A stretch of DNA of 5,376 nt from Desulfobacteraceae bacterium. GTDB taxonomy: Bacteria; Desulfobacterota; Desulfobacteria; Desulfobacterales; Desulfobacteraceae. The notes under the pieces were generated by a model, which worked only from the letters and a program-made list of their open reading frames with translations, was not told the DNA's origin and searched no databases. Shown here piece by piece: positions 1 through 5,376 of the stretch. A program made the translations under genes and the position numbers. The stretch is from the NCBI GenBank assembly GCA_022712835.1, contig JAFLJU010000461.1:1-5376 (forward strand). The letters run 5' to 3'. Numbering within the stretch: position 1 is the first letter of the stretch; each line of letters starts with the position of its first letter.

Positions 1-1328
1 ATCAAAACATTTTTAATGCACTAGAAAAGCAGATTCTTCCGGAACTCATCCACTCACGGCGAAAGACCGGCAGGCATCTTAGATTCTGGAGCGCGGCCTG
101 TGCCAGCGGTGAGGAACCATATTCCCTGGCAATATTGCTATCAAAAATGATCCCTGACTTGAAAGATTGGAACATTACTATTCTGGCTACGGATATCAAC
201 CCCTTGTTTTTAAAAAAAGCATCCAAGGGCGTTTACACAAAATGGTCGTTTCGAAGCACCCCTGCGTGGGCAATGTGCGGATACTTCAAAAAGATACAAG
301 AAGGTCATTACCAAATCAATCCACGGCTCAAAAAGATGGTCAGGTTTTCATACCTTAACCTTATGGATGATTGTTACCCTTCAATGACAAACAACACCAA
401 TGCCATGGATGTGATATTCTGCCGCAATGTTCTCATGTATTTTTCTGCGGGATATCGAGAACAAGTCATCCATCGCATGTATCGGTCTATCGCGGATGGC
501 GGACAAATGGTGGTAAGCCCCGGAGAAATACCTCACCAGGTTAATTCACCGTTTCATACCGTTCAGATCAATGGGGCACTATTTTACAGGAAAGACGGGA
601 ATAAGACTCACTCAAGAAAAGAATACCAGATAAATAAAGAATACCAGATAAATAAAAAATATAAGACAAATAAAAAATTTAATCTTCTTAAAACGCCCCA
701 TGATTCTAAAAATCAAACGTTGCCAAACGCCTTTGTACCGGACCTGATTGATACAACCGAAAAAATCATTCCCCAGCCTGCTAACGTTTCGTCTGGTTCT
801 CCTGGAACCCAGGAGCGAGGCCAACCGTCCTATCAGGACGCACTGGAATTATTTGGAAGAGGTTATTATGTTGAGGCGGGCGAATCTCTTCATCAATTAC
901 TATCAAGTGACTCAACCAATGCTGATGCTATGACATTGCTGGTAAAAACCTATGCCAATGAAGGAAATCTTGGCAAGGCGACAACCTGGTGTAAAAAGCT
1001 AATTGCAACCGACAAACTCAATGCATTTTTTTATTATTTATTATCTACCATCCTGGTTGAGCAGGACATGGTGGAAGAGGCTGTGGCAGCGTTAAAGAAA
1101 GTGCTCTATCTGGATTCTAACTTTGTGCTTGCCTATTTTACCCTTGGAAATATTAACCGCAGGCTGGGCAAACTGGAAGAATCAAACAAAAACTTTGAGA
1201 ATGCGGCCTCAATTTTAAGCAGGATGCAAATAGAAGAAATATTGCCGGAATCGGATGGAATAACCGCTGGCCGACTCATGGAGATTATAAAATTTTCATC
1301 CACACAGGAGATTGTCAATGAATCGTGA
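1..1328 (+). CDS. cheR: CheR-type chemoreceptor methyltransferase with C-terminal TPR domain (5' end missing)
   Basis: S-adenosylmethionine-dependent methyltransferase that methylates glutamates of chemoreceptors in the cytoplasm, giving sensory adaptation. The reading frame is open from the left edge (first whole codon at 3), giving 441 codons; the missing part is probably the N-terminal helical domain. Visible CheR signatures are the SAM-binding motif FWSAACASGEEPYS (84-125), the acidic motif ATDIN (186-200, Asp at 192-194) and FCRNVLMYF (417-443), followed by a GG turn and a SPGE segment (about 501-530). A Lys/Asn-rich linker with tandem repeats follows (about 600-825), then about four TPR-like helical pairs (about 831-1220), for example YANEGNLGKA and LGNINRRLGKLEES. 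The CheR-TPR fusion is known from WspC and other ACF-class systems, where TPRs mediate protein contacts. The stop lies inside the start of cheW (11-bp overlap), implying translational coupling. Family assignment is firm; the pathway assignment is inferred. Confidence 0.95.
   Translation, partial: QNIFNALEKQILPELIHSRRKTGRHLRFWSAACASGEEPYSLAILLSKMIPDLKDWNITILATDINPLFLKKASKGVYTKWSFRSTPAWAMCGYFKKIQEGHYQINPRLKKMVRFSYLNLMDDCYPSMTNNTNAMDVIFCRNVLMYFSAGYREQVIHRMYRSIADGGQMVVSPGEIPHQVNSPFHTVQINGALFYRKDGNKTHSRKEYQINKEYQINKKYKTNKKFNLLKTPHDSKNQTLPNAFVPDLIDTTEKIIPQPANVSSGSPGTQERGQPSYQDALELFGRGYYVEAGESLHQLLSSDSTNADAMTLLVKTYANEGNLGKATTWCKKLIATDKLNAFFYYLLSTILVEQDMVEEAVAALKKVLYLDSNFVLAYFTLGNINRRLGKLEESNKNFENAASILSRMQIEEILPESDGITAGRLMEIIKFSSTQEIVNES
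621..674 (+). repeat. In-frame 18-bp tandem repeat in the cheR linker
   Basis: Two perfect adjacent copies of an 18-bp unit (GAATACCAGATAAATAAA at 621-638 and 639-656) are followed by a degraded third copy at 657-674 that still ends in CAAATAAA. Because 18 is a multiple of three, the array encodes the hexapeptide EYQINK twice and then KYKTNK. It lies between the methyltransferase domain and the TPR domain, so copy-number change would alter linker length without breaking the frame. Confidence 0.93.
795..815 (+). other. Compact inverted repeat inside cheR, two competing pairings
   Basis: CTCCTGG at 799-805 pairs perfectly with CCAGGAG at 809-815 across a 3-nt loop. An alternative overlapping pairing is GGTTC (795-799) with GAACC (805-809) across a 5-nt loop. 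It sits in the linker-coding stretch just before the TPR region and has no following T-run, so it is not an intrinsic terminator. The sequence is clear; any function is unknown, and a chance palindrome in coding DNA is the simplest explanation. Confidence 0.45.
1306..1310 (+). promoter_or_regulatory. Ribosome binding site of cheW
   Basis: AGGAG lies 7 nt upstream of the ATG at 1318, an ideal spacing. It decides the start: the in-frame TTG at 1312 is only 1 nt from the motif and is unlikely to be used. The site lies within the last codons of cheR. Confidence 0.85.
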
Positions 1329-1929
1329 TGATGTAAAACATAAAGAAATTGATTTGACCCAGATCCTTGATCGCCTGAATGAACCAAAACCAGATATTGA
1401 AATAGATCCTGTAAAAAAAATTAAAATCCTTAAACACCGGGCCAGAATGCTTTCCAGAAAACCCGAACATATTAAGGAACATGAGGATACGATTGAGCTG
1501 GTGGAATTTGTCCTGGCATATGAAAATTATGCGATTGAATCCGTGTACATCAGCGAGGTTTATCCATTAAAAGAATTCGTGACCATCCCGTGCACTCCGG
1601 ATTTTGTAGTTGGTATTATCAACGTACGCGGAAGAATCATCTCCATCATTGATTTAAAAAAAATTTTCGATCTTCCGGAAAAAGGAATTGCCGATTTTAA
1701 TAAAATTATCATCATCAAGTCAGAATTAAACGAGTTCGGTATTGTAGCAGACAGCATAACCGGTGTCCGATCCATCCCGGCAAATGAAATTCAAACATCC
1801 ATGCCGACTTTAACCGGGGTCCGGGAAAGATATCTCAAGGGCGTTTTAAAGAACAGGATTATTTTTCTCGACGCAGCAAAGATCCTGTCCGATACAAATA
1901 TTATTGTGCACGAAAATGTAAAATCATAA
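1318..1929 (+). CDS. cheW: CheW-like coupling protein with N-terminal extension
   Basis: Cytoplasmic scaffold that links chemoreceptor tips to the CheA kinase. The protein has 203 residues from the ATG at 1318, longer than the roughly 150-170 of a minimal CheW. Residues 1-57 form a charged, probably helical extension containing HRARMLSRKPE (about 40-50), a type of lead-in seen in CheW proteins of ACF/Wsp-like clusters. The CheW SH3-like domain spans about 58-193. It carries VEFVLAYENYAIE, the YISEV strand (about 77-81), IPCTPDFVVGIINVRGRI (90-107, with the conserved Arg104 of the NxRG segment), IDLKKIF, a central FGIVAD strand, and LKGVLKNRIIFLDAAKIL near the end. cheW overlaps the end of cheR by 11 bp and is followed after 66 bp by the receptor gene, its likely partner. 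Family call is firm; the specific role of the extension is unknown. Confidence 0.95.
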   Translation: MNRDDVKHKEIDLTQILDRLNEPKPDIEIDPVKKIKILKHRARMLSRKPEHIKEHEDTIELVEFVLAYENYAIESVYISEVYPLKEFVTIPCTPDFVVGIINVRGRIISIIDLKKIFDLPEKGIADFNKIIIIKSELNEFGIVADSITGVRSIPANEIQTSMPTLTGVRERYLKGVLKNRIIFLDAAKILSDTNIIVHENVKS

Positions 1930-1995
1930 TGATTGAACCGGAATGTTAAAGATTTTGTTGAAAAAAGAGATTTATTTCTAAGGGAGGAAAAGAAC
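1930..1995 (+). other. 66-bp cheW-receptor gap without clear promoter or terminator
   Basis: This is the largest non-coding gap in the window. It is AT-rich, contains the receptor's ribosome site at its end, and shows no stem-loop with T-run and no convincing -35/-10 or sigma-54 pair by eye. The receptor frame stays open upstream to a TTG at 1933, but no Shine-Dalgarno precedes that TTG. Continuous operon transcription is the simplest reading. Confidence 0.5.
1981..1987 (+). promoter_or_regulatory. Strong ribosome binding site of the chemoreceptor gene
   Basis: AGGGAGG lies 8 nt before the ATG at 1996. It selects this start over the in-frame TTG at 1933, which would add 21 charged residues ahead of the first membrane segment and has no ribosome site of its own. 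Confidence 0.88.
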
Positions 1996-3753
1996 ATGAG
2001 GCTCAGTATAGGAGTAAAAATGGCGTTAGGATTCGGTGTGGTATTTCTGCTTATGACTATTTTGAGCGTTACTGTTTTGATAAATTTATCCAGTATGGAT
2101 GAACAATTTGCTTTTGTTATTGAACACGATGCTCCTGTCATAGCCAAAGCCAATCGTCTGTCAAAACTTGTTGTGGACATGGAGACCGGGCAAAGGGGGT
2201 TCATCATCACCGGTGCAGAAGAATTCTTGGCCCCATATCATAAAGGTCTCAGTGATTTTAATAGGATCATTGATGAGGAGAAGGCGCTGGTTAGTGATAA
2301 TCCAAGCCAGGTGAGTGCTTTGGAAAAAATAGAGGATTTGGTGAAAGAGTGGCTAAAAAAAGCGGCTGGCCCTGAAATAAATGCCAGACGTGAAACCAAT
2401 GAGAATTCGGAAACATTCAGGAACGTGGCAGACATGGTCCGGGCCGGAACCGGCAAAGAGATCCTTGATCAGATAAGAAAAAAAATGGACAAATTTATCA
2501 AGACAGAAGAAAATCTTACCAAACAGCGTTACACCCGTGCATCTGATGCCTCCGATTTCACAAGAAATATAACCCTTTTCCTGGTTGTTTTTTCAATATT
2601 ATTTGGTGGAACTGTGGCGACAGCCATCACCCGAGGCATAACAAATCCTATTAGTAAATTGGTGGAGGTCGCAAACCGTATCGCAAAAGGTGAGCAGATA
2701 TCTCAGATGGATGTTATAGGAGATAGAGAAAGGCATGATGAAATCGGAAACCTGGAGCAGTCCTTCAGGCTAATGATAATATCCAACGACCAAATGGTCG
2801 AGGCCGCGATGAGAATATCAGAAGGAGATTTGAGCCTTTTGGTTAAACCACGATCAGAAAATGATATCCTGGGCAATGCCCTGATTACCATGACCAGAAA
2901 TCTTCAAAATCAGGCCTCTGAATTAAAAGGTGTGGTGGGTGGTATCGCCACTTCCACCACTGAAATCTCCACTACAATCTCTGAGCTCGCTTCCAGTGTT
3001 TCCGAGACAGCAGTTTCTGCCAATGAGACGACCACCACGGTGGAAGAAGTAAGACAGACTGCGGACCTTGCCAGTCAAAAGTCAAAAATAGTTTCCGATG
3101 ATGCAAAAGAGGCACAGAAAATATCAGTTGCTGGCAAGCAGGCCACAGATAAAACCATTGACAGAATTGGTCGGATAAAAAACCAGATGCGTTCTATTGC
3201 AGAGTCCATTGTAGCTTTGAGCGAACAGAGCCAGTCAATCGGGGAGATTATCGCCACTGTTGACGATATTGCTGAGCAGACAAATCTGCTCGCGGTTAAC
3301 GCCTCCATCGAAGCGGTCAAGGCCGAAGAGAAAGGTAAAGGCTTTTCAGTTGTGGCCCAGGAAATCAAGGATCTGGCAAATCAATCCAAACAGGCCACAA
3401 AAAAAATTCGGACTATCCTTAACGAGGTCCAGAGAGCCACAAGCAAGGCTGTAATGGTGACTGAAGAGGGAAGCAAGACAGTTGAAGCCGGTGTGGAACA
3501 AGCCGTACGGTCTGGGGAAGCAATCGCTACATTGACTGACAGTATAACCGAATCGGCCCGGGTAGCAATCCAGATTGCGGCATCTAGCCAACAGCAACTG
3601 GTGGGAATGGATCAGGTGGGAAATTCAATGATGGACATAAAAGAAGCGAGCGCCCAGAACGATGCCGGAACAAAACAGCTGGAATCCGCAGCTAATAATC
3701 TTATCGAGCAGGGCCGAAAGCTTGAAAAAATAGTCGAATGGTATAAATATTGA
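1996..3753 (+). CDS. Methyl-accepting chemoreceptor with CHASE3 sensor and tandem HAMP units
   Basis: Inner-membrane receptor that controls CheA through CheW. The protein has 585 residues from ATG 1996. A short cytoplasmic start is followed by TM1 (about 8-30), a periplasmic CHASE3 domain (about 35-185, hallmark ETGQRGFIITG at 63-73) and TM2 (about 192-212). HAMP 1 follows (about 212-265, TNPISKL and DEIGNLEQSF), then a second HAMP-like unit (about 267-308, SEGDLSLLVKPRSENDILG), then the long coiled-coil signalling hairpin. The tip is at about 423-450 (DDIAEQTNLLAVNASIEA). Candidate methylation pairs are E350/E351 and Q532/Q533. The C-terminus ends in VEWYKY and lacks an NWETF-type CheR-docking pentapeptide. 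The arms on either side of the tip are of similar length, with no visible indel. CHASE3 ligands are generally unknown, so the stimulus cannot be named. It lies between cheW and cheA, so it is presumably their cognate receptor. Confidence 0.95.
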   Translation: MRLSIGVKMALGFGVVFLLMTILSVTVLINLSSMDEQFAFVIEHDAPVIAKANRLSKLVVDMETGQRGFIITGAEEFLAPYHKGLSDFNRIIDEEKALVSDNPSQVSALEKIEDLVKEWLKKAAGPEINARRETNENSETFRNVADMVRAGTGKEILDQIRKKMDKFIKTEENLTKQRYTRASDASDFTRNITLFLVVFSILFGGTVATAITRGITNPISKLVEVANRIAKGEQISQMDVIGDRERHDEIGNLEQSFRLMIISNDQMVEAAMRISEGDLSLLVKPRSENDILGNALITMTRNLQNQASELKGVVGGIATSTTEISTTISELASSVSETAVSANETTTTVEEVRQTADLASQKSKIVSDDAKEAQKISVAGKQATDKTIDRIGRIKNQMRSIAESIVALSEQSQSIGEIIATVDDIAEQTNLLAVNASIEAVKAEEKGKGFSVVAQEIKDLANQSKQATKKIRTILNEVQRATSKAVMVTEEGSKTVEAGVEQAVRSGEAIATLTDSITESARVAIQIAASSQQQLVGMDQVGNSMMDIKEASAQNDAGTKQLESAANNLIEQGRKLEKIVEWYKY

Positions 3754-3763
3754 TGAATAAAAT

Positions 3764-3768
3764 GAGGG
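3764..3768 (+). promoter_or_regulatory. Ribosome binding site of cheA
   Basis: GAGGG lies 6 nt before the ATG at 3775 in the 21-bp gap after the receptor stop. The closer-in ATGs at 3753 and 3762 are in another frame that soon hits a stop, so 3775 is the supported start. Confidence 0.75.
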
Positions 3769-3774
3769 AATCGT

Positions 3775-5376
3775 ATGGGCATAAATAAAAACGATCTGCA
3801 AAAGAAACTTCAGGCCGCATTTAAAGTTGAAGTCGAAGATCGTCTGCAAATTTTGAGCTCTGATCTTGTCAAGCTGGAGACAAGCTCAGTTGGTGAAAAA
3901 TACGATGAAATTATTGAATCAATTTTCAGACAGGCCCATAGCCTAAAAGGAGCATCCCGCGCAGTGGGTTTGCCTGAGATAGAGAAAATTGCCAAATCCC
4001 TGGAGGATGTTTTCTCAACATTGAAATGCAGTGATATAAGCGTTTCGACTGAGATGATGGATGTGATTCATCAAGCAGTCGATACATTAACCCAATTAGC
4101 AATTAATTTTGATAGTACACAACAAGGTATCCACGAAAAGCATGTCGCAGAAATTGTGGCAAAACTCACCGAAATAGGTTTGAAAAAAACCGAGCCTGTA
4201 AAAAAGGCTCTTCCCTCCATGGAAACCGAAGCGAAACTTGAAAAAAATCAGTTCCCGGGACCCTCTGAAGTGATCCCAAAAAAAACCAAATCTCTCAAAG
4301 AGAAAACGCTCCAGAAACAAACGGTAAGGGTCTCCTTGAACAAACTTGACACTCTCATGTTAGAGGCCGAGGAGATGCTTCAGGCCAAGCTTTTGGCAAA
4401 TCAACACAAAATCGAACTGGAGCACCTCATTGAGATGCTGGAATCCCGGAAGAGGGACTGGGCTAAGATAGCAAATGCGGCGGATGGCTTAATGGGGCTT
4501 ATTATAAAAGGAGAAGAATCGGGGAAACAGGAAAAAACGGCTCTACCCTCTTCATACCGGTTGATTGAATTGATCAAATCTAATCAAAATCAGTCAAGGT
4601 TGCTTGAAGATCAACTCTTTGCTCTTGTTAAGTCAGCCCATCTAGATCAGAGGCTAATCGGCGACCTGGTGGACAGACTGCTTGAGGATACAAAAGATGT
4701 ACTGATGCTGCCAATCTCAATTTTTTTAGAAGTGATCCCCAAAATAGTACGAGATCTTGCGCGTGATCAAAAAAAAGATATCAAGGTGGTTTTAAAGGGA
4801 GGAGCAATTGAAGTTGACAGGAAAATTCTGGAGGAAATGAAGGACCCGCTTATACATTTACTACGAAATTGTGTGGATCACGGAATTGAAAGAGCCACGA
4901 TACGAAAGAACTTAAAAAAAGCGAAAGAAGGAACCATAAAAGTTACAATCAGTCAGGAAAGTGGTGACAAGATTCTGATTGCCGTCTCCGATGATGGATC
5001 GGGAGTTAACCTAGAGAAAGTAAAAGAAGCGGCCATCAAAAAAGGCGTTATATCCGATCAAGAAGCAGGCAATTTTTCGAGAAAGGAAGTTCTTGACCTT
5101 ATTTTTCAATCAGAGTTAACCACAAGCGCCATCGTAACGGATATATCCGGGAGGGGTTTGGGTTTGGCCATCGTATACGAGAAAGTTGAAAAACTTGGTG
5201 GCAAAATATCCATTGACAGCAGCCCAGGACATGGGACAAAATTTAGTATGAAACTTCCCACAACGCTTGCCAGATTCAGGGGTGTCCTGGTGGAGGCAGA
5301 AGAACAGCAGTTTATTGTTCCAACTGCAAAAGTTGATCGGGTGGTAAGGATCAATCTCAATGATGTTAAAACCGTT
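3775..5376 (+). CDS. cheA: CheA-type chemosensory histidine kinase (3' end missing)
   Basis: Cytoplasmic kinase that autophosphorylates under receptor-CheW control and passes phosphate to a response regulator. The frame is open for 534 codons to the right edge. The HPt (P1) domain covers about 1-135, with phospho-acceptor His55 in RQAHSLKGASRAVGL (52-66). A Lys/Glu/Pro-rich linker (about 140-182) follows and no P2 regulator-binding domain is evident. Residues about 183-320 form a long helical dimerisation region (TVRVSLNKLDTLMLEAEEML). The ATPase domain covers about 325-495, with N-box HLLRNCVDHGIE (361-372, Asn365), G1 box DDGSG (406-410), SGRGLGL (458-464) and the final SPGHGTKFS strand. 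The CheW-like P5 domain starts near 497 and is cut off. All core catalytic residues seem present. In WspE-like and ACF kinases a receiver domain often follows P5; whether one exists here cannot be seen. The kinase call is firm. Confidence 0.96.
   Translation, partial: MGINKNDLQKKLQAAFKVEVEDRLQILSSDLVKLETSSVGEKYDEIIESIFRQAHSLKGASRAVGLPEIEKIAKSLEDVFSTLKCSDISVSTEMMDVIHQAVDTLTQLAINFDSTQQGIHEKHVAEIVAKLTEIGLKKTEPVKKALPSMETEAKLEKNQFPGPSEVIPKKTKSLKEKTLQKQTVRVSLNKLDTLMLEAEEMLQAKLLANQHKIELEHLIEMLESRKRDWAKIANAADGLMGLIIKGEESGKQEKTALPSSYRLIELIKSNQNQSRLLEDQLFALVKSAHLDQRLIGDLVDRLLEDTKDVLMLPISIFLEVIPKIVRDLARDQKKDIKVVLKGGAIEVDRKILEEMKDPLIHLLRNCVDHGIERATIRKNLKKAKEGTIKVTISQESGDKILIAVSDDGSGVNLEKVKEAAIKKGVISDQEAGNFSRKEVLDLIFQSELTTSAIVTDISGRGLGLAIVYEKVEKLGGKISIDSSPGHGTKFSMKLPTTLARFRGVLVEAEEQQFIVPTAKVDRVVRINLNDVKTV

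Noticed and set aside
167..358. Alternative + strand frame overlapping cheR
   Set aside because: No domain content and fully inside the CheR catalytic region, whose motifs are in the other frame.
1929..1949. Tiny frame MIEPEC overlapping the cheW stop (TAATG)
   Set aside because: Six codons without a clear ribosome site or regulatory context; most likely chance.
1933..1995. Upstream TTG start giving the receptor 21 extra residues
   Set aside because: There is no ribosome site before 1933, while AGGGAGG lies 8 nt before ATG 1996, and that start puts TM1 at the usual distance from the N-terminus.
1791..2210. 139-codon open frame on the minus strand across the cheW-receptor junction
   Set aside because: It is antisense to two well-supported genes, has no recognisable domain, and is low-complexity Ser/Phe/Ile-rich as expected of a shadow frame.
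3075..3597. Minus-strand open frames opposite the receptor signalling domain
   Set aside because: They mirror the Ala/Ser/Glu-rich coiled coil and show no family motif; the + strand protein is unambiguous.
4192..4210. GAGCCT/AGGCTC stem with 7-nt loop as a terminator
   Set aside because: It lies within the cheA linker coding region, has no T-run after it, and the frame continues uninterrupted.
1..5376. Mobile element, CRISPR array, tRNA or rRNA, toxin-antitoxin or other defence module
   Set aside because: No transposase, terminal repeats, regularly spaced repeats or RNA gene signatures seen; the window is filled by chemosensory genes.

Overview
The window is a compact, single-direction chemosensory gene cluster on the + strand, cut at both ends. 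In order it holds the 3' part of a CheR methyltransferase fused to a TPR domain, a CheW coupling protein with an N-terminal extension, a complete membrane chemoreceptor (MCP) with a CHASE3 sensor and two HAMP units, and the 5' part of a CheA histidine kinase with HPt, dimerisation, ATPase and the start of the CheW-like domain. Coding density is nearly complete. cheR and cheW overlap by 11 bp, the cheW-MCP gap is 66 bp and the MCP-cheA gap is 21 bp. Each complete or 5'-intact gene has a clear Shine-Dalgarno sequence, and no terminator or convincing promoter lies between them, so they read as one operon.

The make-up (TPR-type CheR, CheW with an N-terminal helical extension, CHASE3 receptor, CheA without an obvious P2 domain) resembles the 'alternative cellular function' (ACF) chemosensory class, to which the Pseudomonas Wsp system belongs, more than a classical flagellar chemotaxis operon. 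In this inferred model the receptor senses a periplasmic or membrane signal through CHASE3, CheW couples it to CheA, CheA autophosphorylates on His55 of its HPt domain, and CheR methylates the receptor for adaptation. The output regulator (a receiver fused to CheA, a CheY, a diguanylate cyclase or a DNA-binding regulator) and a CheB would lie past the right edge and cannot be seen, so whether the output is motility, c-di-GMP or transcription is open.

The organism is probably a Gram-negative bacterium with moderate to low GC content (low to mid 40s % by eye), many AAA lysine codons and strong GGAG-type ribosome sites. A Desulfobacterota-like (sulfate-reducer type) source fits the protein flavour, but this is a weak inference.

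No clearly new biological system is present. The points most worth a second look are an exact, in-frame 18-bp tandem repeat in the CheR linker, residue changes in otherwise conserved spots of the receptor tip and the CheA ATP lid, the tandem HAMP arrangement, and recurrent A8 tracts in three of the genes.
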